Source: Herbiconiux moechotypicola (GTDB lineage Bacteria > Actinomycetota > Actinomycetes > Actinomycetales > Microbacteriaceae). From it: a stretch of 64,000 bases of DNA. Positions 24,784 through 32,799 of the stretch are shown here, piece after piece. The notes beneath the pieces are model-generated. The model ran no database searches and was not told where the DNA came from. It saw only the letters and a list, made by a program, of their open reading frames with translations. Location: the NCBI RefSeq assembly GCF_024979255.1, contig NZ_JANLCN010000005.1, positions 186,001 to 250,000 on the forward strand, in the 5' to 3' direction. Positions within the stretch are counted from its first letter, which is position 1. Every line of letters begins with the position of its first letter. Both the position numbers and the translations under genes were made by a program.

Positions 24784-25280
24784 TGTCCGGTACCACGCAT
24801 CCCTTCATCGCCCGCCCGGTGACCGCCGAGGGCTTCGCGCGGTTCGGCGAACTGCTCGCCCCGGGGGAGGATGGAGCGCCGCCGAGCGCCGCCGAGAGCG
24901 CGCTCGACCTGTCGCAGGGGGCTCCTCGCTTCTATCTCATGGAGCTCGAGGACAAGCCGGCGCGATTCCGGTCGCTCACCAGGCACCGTCGTGTGACGCA
25001 GGTTCTCGCGTCGGTGGGTGGGGGCGAGTGGCTCCTCGCCGTGGCCGCTCCCACGGGAGAGGGAGACGACGACCCGCGACCGGGGCTCGCCGACGTCGCG
25101 GCGTTCCGCATCCCGGGCGACGTGGCCGTGCTGCTGCACCGCGGCACCTGGCACGCGGGCCCCTACTTCGACGGCGAACGGATGTCGTTCTTCAACCTCG
25201 AGCTCGCCGACACCAACGTGGTCGACCACCAGTCCCATCCGGTGGCCGGTGACGGGATCTGCACGATCGAGGCGTCGTGA
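24783..25280 (+). CDS. Ureidoglycolate lyase-like (AllA family) cupin
   Basis: 165 residues. The segments LTRHRRVTQVLASVGGGEWLL, VAAFRIPGDVAVLLHRGTWHAGPYFDGERMSFFNLELADTN (the family core, quoted here in pieces: RIPGDV, HRGTWHAGPYF, FFNLELADTN) and the final VDHQSH match AllA ureidoglycolate lyases, small beta-barrel enzymes that split ureidoglycolate into glyoxylate and urea. No allantoicase or allantoate amidohydrolase lies nearby, so it may act on a related ureido or amido acid from this pathway. It is translationally coupled to the luciferase-like gene before it; the next gene starts 4 bp after its stop. Confidence 0.85.
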   Translation: MSGTTHPFIARPVTAEGFARFGELLAPGEDGAPPSAAESALDLSQGAPRFYLMELEDKPARFRSLTRHRRVTQVLASVGGGEWLLAVAAPTGEGDDDPRPGLADVAAFRIPGDVAVLLHRGTWHAGPYFDGERMSFFNLELADTNVVDHQSHPVAGDGICTIEAS

Positions 25281-25284
25281 ACGC

Positions 25285-26118
25285 ATGATCGCCGTGAACG
25301 TCATGCCGGTCGACGCGCTCCAGGTCGTGCGCGCGGCGCAGAGCGCCGAGGCGGCCGGCGTGCCCACCCTCGTGCTGCCCGACAACGGCGCGCGCACGCG
25401 CGACGGGTGGGTGGCACTCGGTGCGGCGGCGATGTGCACCGACCGGATGCGGCTGGGCCTCATCACGAACCCGTTCACGCGCCGGCCCGAGGTCACCGCG
25501 GGGGCACTGGCCACGCTCGACGAGGTCAGCGGTGGCCGAGGGCTGCTGATACTCTCCGCCGGTGGCGCCTACCAGCTGGCGAGCATGGGGGCGCAGCGCT
25601 CGCAACCGCTCGACGCGCTGGCCGAGTCGATCGCGATCGTACGCGACCGTCACCCCGCCGGCCGGCTGTGGCTGGCCACGAAGGGACCGAAGACACTCGA
25701 GCTGGCCGCCGCGCGAGCCGATGGCGTGCTGCTGTCGGGCATCCCGTTCTCGTTGCTCGGTGGGCTCGTGCTGGCGCTGCGCGAGCAGGCACCCGCCCTC
25801 ACCGTGGCGCTGACGCTGCACCATCGATTCGACGAGGCGAGCGATCTGGCCTCTCGCGAGAGGGTGGTCTACGAGCTGCTGAACATGAGGCCCGAGTATC
25901 GCGAGGCGGCCGGGGTGCCGGGAGCGCTCGTGAGCGAGGTGTCCGCCGCGGTCGCCGAGGCGGGGCCTGTCGCTGCGGCCGCCCTGGTGCCGGAACGGGT
26001 GATCGCCGAGTTCTGCCTCGACGGACCGCGCAACGAGGTGGTCGCCCGGGCCGAGGCCCTCGCGCGCGACACCGGCCTCGACGAAGTCGTGCTGCCCGAA
26101 CGCTCGCTGCTACCGTGA
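25285..26118 (+). CDS. Luciferase-like (LLM) flavin-dependent oxidoreductase 2
   Basis: 277 residues, shorter than the first LLM protein and lacking a long N-terminal strand. Recognisable segments are AQSAEAAGVPTLVLPDNG, MRLGLITNPFTRRPEVTAGALATLDEVSGGR and the late DGVLLSGIP strand, as in F420-dependent LLM oxidoreductases. Two LLM enzymes in one operon suggest either two redox steps or a heterodimer like LuxAB. It starts 4 bp after the cupin stop, and its own stop overlaps the following GTG (GTGA). Confidence 0.82.
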   Translation: MIAVNVMPVDALQVVRAAQSAEAAGVPTLVLPDNGARTRDGWVALGAAAMCTDRMRLGLITNPFTRRPEVTAGALATLDEVSGGRGLLILSAGGAYQLASMGAQRSQPLDALAESIAIVRDRHPAGRLWLATKGPKTLELAAARADGVLLSGIPFSLLGGLVLALREQAPALTVALTLHHRFDEASDLASRERVVYELLNMRPEYREAAGVPGALVSEVSAAVAEAGPVAAAALVPERVIAEFCLDGPRNEVVARAEALARDTGLDEVVLPERSLLP

Positions 26119-27143
26119 CCGCGACCGTGACCGCTTCCGCCCCCGCCTCGCCGCTCCGGGTCGGCTGGATGCACGCCAACTCCGTGCGCGACTGGTGGGG
26201 CCACGGTCACGATCGCGCCCGGCGGGCGGCCGAACGCCGGTTCGGCGCCCGCATCCGCACCGAGGTGCTCGACGAGCTGGGCGACGGCGACGGCTGGAGC
26301 GCGGCCGCCGACTCCCTGGCGTCGCGCGCATCCCTGGTCTTCGTCTGCGACGTCACCGTCACCGATCGCCTGGAGCGAGTGGCGGCCTCTCACCCGACCA
26401 CCCGATTCGTGCACTGTCAGGGCCGTCGTCCCTCGGCCAACGTGGCGACATATCGGGCAGCGCGCGACGAGCACGCTTTCGTCTCGGGGATGCTCGCCGG
26501 CGCCGCCACCCGCACAGGTCGGCTGGGCCTCGTGGAAGGTGCGCGTTCGGCGCACGATCTGCTCTATACGAACGCGTGGATCCTGGGGGCGCTGCGCAGC
26601 GCACCGGATGCACGGATCGAGCTGCGGTGGCTCGGCACCTACCATGCGCCCGACCAGGCGGAGAGGGAGCGTGCTGCGGTGGCGGAGTTGATCGCCGCCG
26701 GCGTGGACGTGATCGGGGGGAACCTGGCCGAGAATCCGGCGGTCGTCGCAGCGGCGGGTGAGGGTGGGGCGTTGGTGACCGCGCACGACGATCGCCTCAG
26801 TCACCTTCCGCAGGTGCTCGACGCCTCGTATCTCGAGTGGAGCCCGTACGTGATCCGCTCGATCGCGGCGGTGCTCGACGGCACGTGGAGCGCGCGTGAC
26901 GACTATCTGCGGGCCTCCGACGGTGTGGTGCTCAACACGCCGCCCGCGCCGTGGCTGCCTGAGCGGGCGCGGACGCGGGCGAACGACGTCGCTTCCGCGA
27001 TCCGTGCCGGCCGTTTCGACATCTGGGCGGGGCCGATCCGTGATCAGGCGGGTGAACTCGTGGTACCTGCCGGATCGAGGCTCACCGAGGAATATCTCGA
27101 CTCCGACCGCCTCGACTGGATCGCCGGCTCCGTCACCGACTGA
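26115..27143 (+). CDS. BMP-family (PnrA/TmpC-like) ligand-binding protein without signal peptide
   Basis: 342 residues starting GTG, coupled to the LLM gene. The body matches basic membrane protein/PnrA nucleoside-binding proteins: VGWMHANSVRDWWGHGHDRA, ATYRAARDEHAFVSGMLAGAATRTGRLGLVEG, RWLGTYHAPDQAERERAAVAELIAAGVDVIGGN (in pieces FVSGMLAGA, LIAAGVDVIGGN). Normal members are secreted lipoproteins of ABC importers for purine nucleosides. Here the first 20 residues (VTATVTASAPASPLRVGWMH) contain no Lys/Arg plus hydrophobic core and no lipobox cysteine, so the protein appears cytosolic. No cognate ATPase or permease is present. It may be an intracellular ligand sensor or an enzyme derived from the binding fold. 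Confidence 0.82.
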   Translation: MTATVTASAPASPLRVGWMHANSVRDWWGHGHDRARRAAERRFGARIRTEVLDELGDGDGWSAAADSLASRASLVFVCDVTVTDRLERVAASHPTTRFVHCQGRRPSANVATYRAARDEHAFVSGMLAGAATRTGRLGLVEGARSAHDLLYTNAWILGALRSAPDARIELRWLGTYHAPDQAERERAAVAELIAAGVDVIGGNLAENPAVVAAAGEGGALVTAHDDRLSHLPQVLDASYLEWSPYVIRSIAAVLDGTWSARDDYLRASDGVVLNTPPAPWLPERARTRANDVASAIRAGRFDIWAGPIRDQAGELVVPAGSRLTEEYLDSDRLDWIAGSVTD

Positions 27144-27168
27144 GTCGCCGGCTCCGTCGTCGTTCGGC

Positions 27169-28470
27169 TCACGCCACGCGATCGAGCTTGCCGGGGTTCA
27201 GCAGTCCCGCGGGGTCGGTGCGGAGTGCGAGGTCGATCGTGCGCCGCACCTCGAAGTCGACTTTCGACTGGTGGGGGCTGTGCGAGCGCACCCCCAGGGC
27301 GGCCAGGCGGTCATAGCCCTCGAGCACTGTCCGTTCATCGCGGTACGGGGCCACGAGCATCCCGAGCGGCGCGGGGTTCATGGCCTCGAGGTGCAGCGAT
27401 GCGCCCGGGTAGACCGCGAGCACCTCGTCGAGGCGGTCGACGATCGCGTGACCGTTGACCTCGACATGGAACAGCCGCGAGGGCGACGACTTCTGCAACC
27501 ACTCGATCGGGTGGTTGTAGGAGATCATGCTGAGGCGCACCGTGTCCTGCGGGCTGTCGCGCACCGCCTCGACCGTGCCGCCGTGCTCGCGGATGAGCTC
27601 CTCGGCCTCGGCGAGGGCGGCGGCGTCGACGATCGCCCTGAAGGAGGCGCGGTCGGACGGGATCGCGGGGTCGGAGGGCAGCGCGCCGGCGATCTCGGCG
27701 GGGTCGGCCGACACGAGACGCGGTGTGGGGTGCAGCGCCGCCAGGGGTCGCAGCGCTGCGGCCGCCCGGGGGAGGTCGTCGAAGGAGGCGTAGAGCGCGC
27801 ACCACGGCTGCAGCGGCTCGAGGGCGATCGTGGCGCGCAGGATGACTCCGGCCGTGCCGTAGTTGTGGAGATACGCCTGGGCGGCTTCACCCTCCACGTG
27901 GTGCACGCCCTCACCGCTCGCGTGCACCACGTCGAGCGCGAGCACGAAGTGCCCCGAGGTCGTGAGACCGTGGGCGATCGACCCGGTGCCCCCCGAGCCG
28001 CCGGAGAGGAAGCCCCCGACGGTCGACTGCGCCGTGGAGGGGTACATCAGCACCTGCTGCCCTGCGGCTCGGGCAGCCTGCTCGAGGGTGATCATCGTCA
28101 CGCCCGCCTCCACCGTCATCCGGCCCTCGCCCACCTCGAGGATGCGACGGCAGCGCGAGAGGTCGAGCACGAGGCCGCCGTGCGTGGGGATGGCCTGGCC
28201 GTAGTTGCCGGTGCCCTTCCCCCGCGGTGTCACGGCGACCCCGTGCCGCACGCAGGCGGTCACCACGGCGGCGGCGTCATCGGCCGTTGCCGGGGTGACC
28301 ACCACGTCGGCGGCACCGAGGGGGAGCTTGTCGGAGAGGATCGGCGACAGTCGCGCGCCGTCGACCGAGGCCTTGGCGAGAGCCGCGGGCTCGGTCGACA
28401 CGGCCCGGTCGCCGAGGAGTGCGCGCAGCTCGAGCTCGAGGGCGCGGAGACGGGTGGACTCGAACGGCAT
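27169..28470 (-). CDS. FAD-linked oxidase (GlcD/PCMH type)
   Basis: 433 residues with a PCMH-type FAD domain in the first ~220: VVVTPATADDAAAVVTACVRHGVAVTPRG, KGTGNYGQAIPTHGGLVLDL, MYPSTAQSTVGGFLSGGSGG and GTAGVILRATIALEP. The C-terminal part is the FAD-linked oxidase cap, ending RTDPAGLLNPGKLDRV as in glycolate and lactate oxidases (DPxGxLNPGK). It would oxidise a 2-hydroxy acid or related alcohol. It is convergent with the BMP gene across a 25-bp gap and lies downstream of the binding-protein gene, with which it probably forms a two-gene operon. Confidence 0.88.
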   Translation of the reverse strand: MPFESTRLRALELELRALLGDRAVSTEPAALAKASVDGARLSPILSDKLPLGAADVVVTPATADDAAAVVTACVRHGVAVTPRGKGTGNYGQAIPTHGGLVLDLSRCRRILEVGEGRMTVEAGVTMITLEQAARAAGQQVLMYPSTAQSTVGGFLSGGSGGTGSIAHGLTTSGHFVLALDVVHASGEGVHHVEGEAAQAYLHNYGTAGVILRATIALEPLQPWCALYASFDDLPRAAAALRPLAALHPTPRLVSADPAEIAGALPSDPAIPSDRASFRAIVDAAALAEAEELIREHGGTVEAVRDSPQDTVRLSMISYNHPIEWLQKSSPSRLFHVEVNGHAIVDRLDEVLAVYPGASLHLEAMNPAPLGMLVAPYRDERTVLEGYDRLAALGVRSHSPHQSKVDFEVRRTIDLALRTDPAGLLNPGKLDRVA

Positions 28471-28525
28471 GCGGCATTCCTTCGCTCGGTGCGGGGAGGG
28501 GAGGGAGCTGGGAGGGTCGGCGCGG

Positions 28526-29689
28526 TCAGTCGACCGGCAGGCCGATCGAGGGGTCGATGAACTCGTTGGTGACGAGGTCGTCGGCGGTCAGGCCGTCCGC
28601 GGGTGCCGTTCCCAGGGTCGCGAACACGGGCGTCACCTTCTCGAGCAGGTCGTTCACGCGGTCGAGGTCGAAGTCGCCCAGGGTCTCGTCGTCGCCGTTG
28701 CCCGCGAGACCGAGCTCGAGCTGGGTGGCCACCGAGTAGTCGGCGACGTCGTGGCTGTAGACCCAGCCGGTGTCGTACTGCTCCACGAGGTCGATGATGA
28801 GCGCGTTCGTCGCATCCGGGTCGGCGTAGTAGTCGACCGAGGCCTGTTGCAGAACCGGCACGAGCGCCGAGAGGCAGGCGCTGTCCTCCTCGAGCGCGTC
28901 GGCCCGCACCGACACGGTCTGCATGTAGTTCGTGTACCCGCTGTCGTTCACGAGCGAGTACGCGACGGGCTTCATCCAGTCGGCGATCTCGTGCTCGTAG
29001 ATGTAGGGCTCGGCGGAGGCGAAGCCCTGTTGGGCGCTCGCCCCCTGGGCCGCGACGAAGCTCGCCGGCGTTCCGTCGTAGGAGCCGTCGGCCTGGTTCT
29101 CCGGCACGATGCCCGCGGCCTTGAGGTACTCCATGTAGGCAGAACCCTCGAAGTAGCGGATGGTCGCGCCGTCGGCGACGATGTCGGCGATCGTCTCGGC
29201 TCCGGGGTAGCTCTCCGGATCCCACATGATCATCTGAGGGCTGATGTCGAGCGGGGCGAAGACGGCGACGGTCGGCATCTCGGTGGACTGCTGGATCGAC
29301 TCGTCGGTCGAGACGTACCCCAGCATGATGTCGGGGTCGGTGTAGAGCTGACTCGAGACCGACTGGAATCCGATCGCCGGGCCGCCCGCCCTGATCTCGA
29401 TGTCGACGCCGGTGAACTCACCCCCGGAGTAGAGCGGGCCCGACACCGCCTTCTTCGAGGCGTCGATCGCGGGGTTCGGGCCGAGCAGCTGGTAGAGGTG
29501 GCCGTGCTCGGCCTCGGGATTCCAGTCGGTCTGCACGATGACGGTCGAGGGGCAGACCCCGGAGAGGTCGACCGCGCCGACGGCCGCGGTGGCAGAGGGC
29601 TGCGACGCCGTGCCGGAGCTGCTGCAGCCGGAGAGAGCGATCGCGGCGACGGTGACAGGGGCGAGGGCGAGGAGACGAGCGTGACGCAT
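28526..29689 (-). CDS. ABC-transporter substrate-binding lipoprotein (NMT1/TauA-like), orphan
   Basis: 387 residues with a lipoprotein signal: MRHARLLALAPVTVAAIALSGC, cleaved at LSGC (Cys22), then a Ser/Thr/Ala linker. The mature part has the type II periplasmic-binding features of the nitrate/sulfonate/thiamin-precursor group (VIVQTDWNPEAEHG, IEIRAGGPAIGFQS, EYLKAAGIVPENQ). TDWNPEAEHG resembles the TDWxPxxxHxG start of the NMT1-like pyrimidine and riboflavin-precursor binders. No permease or ATPase gene is adjacent, so it must share components encoded elsewhere. Upstream lies a pair of TGT-N3-ACA sites identical in spacing to those before the luciferase-like operon. Confidence 0.88.
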   Translation of the reverse strand: MRHARLLALAPVTVAAIALSGCSSSGTASQPSATAAVGAVDLSGVCPSTVIVQTDWNPEAEHGHLYQLLGPNPAIDASKKAVSGPLYSGGEFTGVDIEIRAGGPAIGFQSVSSQLYTDPDIMLGYVSTDESIQQSTEMPTVAVFAPLDISPQMIMWDPESYPGAETIADIVADGATIRYFEGSAYMEYLKAAGIVPENQADGSYDGTPASFVAAQGASAQQGFASAEPYIYEHEIADWMKPVAYSLVNDSGYTNYMQTVSVRADALEEDSACLSALVPVLQQASVDYYADPDATNALIIDLVEQYDTGWVYSHDVADYSVATQLELGLAGNGDDETLGDFDLDRVNDLLEKVTPVFATLGTAPADGLTADDLVTNEFIDPSIGLPVD

Positions 29690-29719
29690 GAGGAGCTCCA
29701 GACGGGAAGGATCGACAGA

Positions 29720-29751
29720 TATATGACACTTGCTGGTGGAGATGTATGACA
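29720..29751. promoter_or_regulatory. Paired TGT-N3-ACA-type sites upstream of the binding-protein gene
   Basis: Direct 12-bp repeats AGATATATGACA (29717-29728) and AGATGTATGACA (29740-29751) differ at one base. Their cores TATATGACA (29720-29728) and TGTATGACA (29743-29751) match the TGT-N3-ACA word at 23707 and 23730 and have exactly the same 23-bp period. An AGATATCT palindrome follows at about 29763. This is the best evidence that one regulator, probably the UTRA GntR at 22939, controls uptake and catabolism together. Confidence 0.6.
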
Positions 29752-29804
29752 GGTAAGCATACAGATATCTCCACGGCGTGCGAAATCGATCCTTCGAGCC
29801 GGCC

Positions 29805-30533
29805 TCAGGCGGCTCCCGATGCCCCGACGGCGTCGACCAGGATGCGGCCGAGCTCGGCCGGCCGGGTGAGCTGCGGCCAGTGGCTGGTGGGCAGCTCGAC
29901 CACCGTCACCGACCGCATCGGCGGGAACTCCGCGAACAGCGGATGACCCGACGCGATGTACCCGTCGAGCTCTTCGCCGGTGAAGGTGGTCGCCACCACC
30001 GTGACGGGCACCTCGAAGCGGGCCTGGTCGCCCAGCACCTGCGGGTCGCGCGCGACGCGCACCGGCTGGGGGACCGACTCGGTGCGCAGCCGTTCGCGCA
30101 GCTCGTCGGACAGATGCAGCAGGTCGGCCTCCCCGAAGGCGTCCCAGGCGGGGAGCGGGATGTCGTCACCCACGGCGGGGATGTCCTCGTTGATGGACTG
30201 CCCGTCCGCCGTCGGCCAGGTGTCGACGTAGACGGCGCGGGCGATCGCCTCGGGCCGCTGATCGACGACGGCATGGATGATCGCGCCGCCGCCGGAGTGC
30301 CCCACGAGCACGACCTGGGAGCCGGACTCGTCGCCCACGACGAGATCGTCCACCAGCGACACGACTTCCGCCACCTGCGACGCCAGTGTCACCTGCGAGC
30401 GGTCCTCCTCCACCGCGTGCAGCCCGCCGAGCGTCGGCGTGTGCACGGTGTGCCCCGCGGCACGCAGCGGGCCCACCGCCTCCTCCCACGACGAGTCTTG
30501 CAGCCAGAACCCGGGAATCATCACGACGTCCAT
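29805..30533 (-). CDS. Alpha/beta hydrolase (small esterase-like)
   Basis: 242 residues, single alpha/beta-hydrolase domain without signal peptide. VMIPGFWLQDSSWEE holds the oxyanion-type loop, VVLVGHSGGGAIIH is the nucleophile elbow (GHSGG), and TSHWPQLTRP near the end carries the catalytic His; an acidic residue follows VVATTFTGEEL. The arrangement resembles the small plant esterase/salicylate-esterase-like group (PGFWxxxxxW, HSxGG). It lies downstream of purC on the same strand with a 55-bp gap and upstream of the binding-protein promoter; nothing ties it firmly to either locus. Confidence 0.88.
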   Translation of the reverse strand: MDVVMIPGFWLQDSSWEEAVGPLRAAGHTVHTPTLGGLHAVEEDRSQVTLASQVAEVVSLVDDLVVGDESGSQVVLVGHSGGGAIIHAVVDQRPEAIARAVYVDTWPTADGQSINEDIPAVGDDIPLPAWDAFGEADLLHLSDELRERLRTESVPQPVRVARDPQVLGDQARFEVPVTVVATTFTGEELDGYIASGHPLFAEFPPMRSVTVVELPTSHWPQLTRPAELGRILVDAVGASGAA

Positions 30534-30588
30534 GCTGCGACCCTACGGCGCAGCCGCGACGGGCGCCACGATCCCTCGGGCCCCGGGG

Positions 30589-31482
30589 TCACCCCTCGGC
30601 GGTCAGCCGCTCCAGCAGCTCGCGGTACCGCAGTGCCGTCTGCTCCACGATCTCGGCCGGCAGCGTGGGCGGCACGCCCTCGCCGTCCCAGTTCGCGGCG
30701 AGCCAGTTGCGCACGATCTGCTTGTCGAAGCTGGCCGTACGCTCGCCTGAATCGTAGGCCGCCGCATCCCAGTACCGGCTCGAGTCGCTCGTGAGCACCT
30801 CGTCGGCGAGCGTGATGGCACCGGAGGCCGCGTCGCGCCCGAACTCGAACTTGGTGTCGGCGAGAATGACGCCGCGCGACTCGGCGATGGCCGCCGCCCG
30901 CGCGTAGACCGCGAGCGAGAGCTCCCGCAGCTCGGTCGCATCCGAGAATCCCACCAGCTCCACGGTGCGCTCGAAGCTGATGTTCTCGTCGTGCTCGCCC
31001 ATCGGCGCCTTGTAGGCGGGGGTGTAGATGGGCTCGGGCAGGCGGTCGCCGTCGGCCAGGCCGGCGGGCAGGGGCACGCCGCACACGCTCTGCGTGGCCT
31101 GGTACTCCTTCCATCCGCTCCCCGAGAGGTAGCCGCGCACGACGCACTCGATCGGGAACATGTCCAGCGACTTCACCACCATCGACCGCGCAGCAATCGC
31201 GTCGGGAACGGGCGGGATGCTTCCCGCTTCCGCCCCGGTCACCAGATGGTTCGGCACCTCGCCGAGTCGCTCGAACCACCACCGGCTGAGCGTGGTGAGC
31301 AGCTCGCCCTTGCCCGGGATGCCCGGCTCCAGCACGTGGTCGAAAGCGCTCACGCGATCGCTCGCCACCACGAGCAGGGCGTCGCCGTCGCCCGTGGCGT
31401 CACCGGCCGGACGGTAGAGGTCGCGCACCTTGCCGCTGTAGACGTGCGTCCACCCGGCCACGGCGGCGGGCTGGGCGCTCAT
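30589..31482 (-). CDS. purC: Phosphoribosylaminoimidazole-succinocarboxamide synthase
   Basis: 297 residues. SAICAR synthase joins CAIR and aspartate with ATP in purine biosynthesis. Diagnostic segments: VYSGKVRDLY (ATP loop), LLVVASDRVSAFDHVLEPGIPGKG, ECVVRGYLSGSGWKEYQAT, and ILADTKFEFGRD with DEVLTSDSSRYWD. The length and the C-terminal DKQIVRNWLAANWDGEGVPP region match the actinobacterial enzyme. The ATG overlaps the purD stop by four bases, so the two are cotranscribed in the order purD-purC. Confidence 0.97.
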   Translation of the reverse strand: MSAQPAAVAGWTHVYSGKVRDLYRPAGDATGDGDALLVVASDRVSAFDHVLEPGIPGKGELLTTLSRWWFERLGEVPNHLVTGAEAGSIPPVPDAIAARSMVVKSLDMFPIECVVRGYLSGSGWKEYQATQSVCGVPLPAGLADGDRLPEPIYTPAYKAPMGEHDENISFERTVELVGFSDATELRELSLAVYARAAAIAESRGVILADTKFEFGRDAASGAITLADEVLTSDSSRYWDAAAYDSGERTASFDKQIVRNWLAANWDGEGVPPTLPAEIVEQTALRYRELLERLTAEG

Positions 31483-32750
31483 GCCGTCACCACCTTCGCG
31501 GCGATGTCGCCGCGGTGCTGCGCACCCTCCAACCGGATGCCTGCCAGCGCCCCGTAGGCGCGGTCGCGAGCGAGCGCGAAGTTGGGAGCCGTGGCCACCA
31601 CGTTGAGCACCCGCCCGCCGGTGGCGCGCACCACGTCTCCGTCGCGATCGGTCGCGGCGTGCATGACCGACACCCCCTCCACGCCCTCGGCGGAGTCGAG
31701 CCCCTCGATCACGCGCCCGATCACCGGCGAACCCGGGTAGTTCTCGCTGGCCAGCACCACGGTCACGGCCACCTCGTCGCCGAACTCCGGCCGCGTCACC
31801 TGCGACAGGGTGCCGGTGGCCGCGGCCAGCAGCAGTCCCGACAGCGGAGTGCGCAGCCGCGGCAGCACCACCTGGGTCTCCGGGTCGCCGAAGCGGGCGT
31901 TGAACTCGATCACCCTGATGCCCTTCGGGGTGAGGATGAGTCCGCAGTAGAGCAGCCCGATGAACGGGGTGTCCTCAGCGGCGAGCCGGCGCACGGTGGG
32001 CAGTGCGATGGTCTCGATCACCTCGTCGACGAAGACCTTCTCGCTGCCGAAGCGCTCGTCGAGCCAGGGGAGGGGCGAGTAGGCGCCCATGCCGCCGGTG
32101 TTGGGGCCGAGGTCGCCGTCGAGCAGCCGCTTGTAGTCCTGCGCCGGCGAGAGCGGCGCCACGGAGTGCCCGTCGGAGAGCAGGAACAGCGAGACCTCCT
32201 CACCGTCGAGGAACTCCTCGACGAGCACGTCGCCGTGCTGCAGCCAGTGCGTCGCGTGTGCGGTGGCCTCGGCCAGGTCGGAGGTGACGAGCACCCCCTT
32301 GCCGGCGGCGAGGCCGTCGGCCTTCACCACGTAGGGGGCTCCGAACTCGGCAAGCGCGGCCTCGGCCTCGGCGAGCGTGCCGGCGTTGACGGCACGACCC
32401 GTGGGCACTCCGGACTCGTCCATGATGCGCTTCGCGAAGGCCTTGCTGCCCTCGAGGGCGGCCGCCTCCTTGCCCGGGCCGAACACCGGTATGCCGCGGG
32501 TGCGGAGGGCGTCGGCGACCCCGGCCACGAGCGGCGCCTCAGGGCCGATCACGACGAACTGCACGTCTTCGGAGAGGGCGTAGTTGGTCACGGCCTGCGG
32601 GTCGTCGGCGTCGAGATCGATCACCGGCACGTCGGCGGCGATGCCGGCGTTGCCCGGGGCGGCCACGATCTCGTGCGCGTCGCCCTCACGGAGCAGAGCG
32701 GTGATGATGGCGTGCTCACGCGCGCCGGAGCCGAGAACCAGGATCTTCAC
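31479..32750 (-). CDS. purD: Phosphoribosylamine-glycine ligase
   Basis: 423 residues from a GTG start (VKILVLGSGAREHAII). GAR synthetase makes glycinamide ribonucleotide from phosphoribosylamine, glycine and ATP. The ATP-grasp fold is complete: FVVIGPEAPLVAGVADAL, GKEAAALEGSKAFAKRIM, YVVKADGLAAGKGVLV, LLSDGHSVAPLSPAQDYKR and GNTGGM-type DLGPNTGGMGAYSP, IRVIEFNARFGDPETQV. TAGGCT on the minus strand (32758-32763) ends 7 nt before the start, so transcription is probably leaderless. The upstream open frame to 33386 is antisense to other genes and was not used. Confidence 0.97.
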   Translation of the reverse strand: MKILVLGSGAREHAIITALLREGDAHEIVAAPGNAGIAADVPVIDLDADDPQAVTNYALSEDVQFVVIGPEAPLVAGVADALRTRGIPVFGPGKEAAALEGSKAFAKRIMDESGVPTGRAVNAGTLAEAEAALAEFGAPYVVKADGLAAGKGVLVTSDLAEATAHATHWLQHGDVLVEEFLDGEEVSLFLLSDGHSVAPLSPAQDYKRLLDGDLGPNTGGMGAYSPLPWLDERFGSEKVFVDEVIETIALPTVRRLAAEDTPFIGLLYCGLILTPKGIRVIEFNARFGDPETQVVLPRLRTPLSGLLLAAATGTLSQVTRPEFGDEVAVTVVLASENYPGSPVIGRVIEGLDSAEGVEGVSVMHAATDRDGDVVRATGGRVLNVVATAPNFALARDRAYGALAGIRLEGAQHRGDIAAKVVTA

Positions 32751-32799
32751 GGAGCCCAGCCTACCGAGAGCCCCGGTCGCGCGACGGTACCGTGGGGTC

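Noticed and set aside
19333-25280. Standard allantoin-degradation pathway from the PuuE-like and AllA-like genes
   Set aside because: Allantoicase, allantoate amidohydrolase, ureidoglycolate dehydrogenase and uricase-type genes are missing, and most neighbours do not fit purine breakdown.
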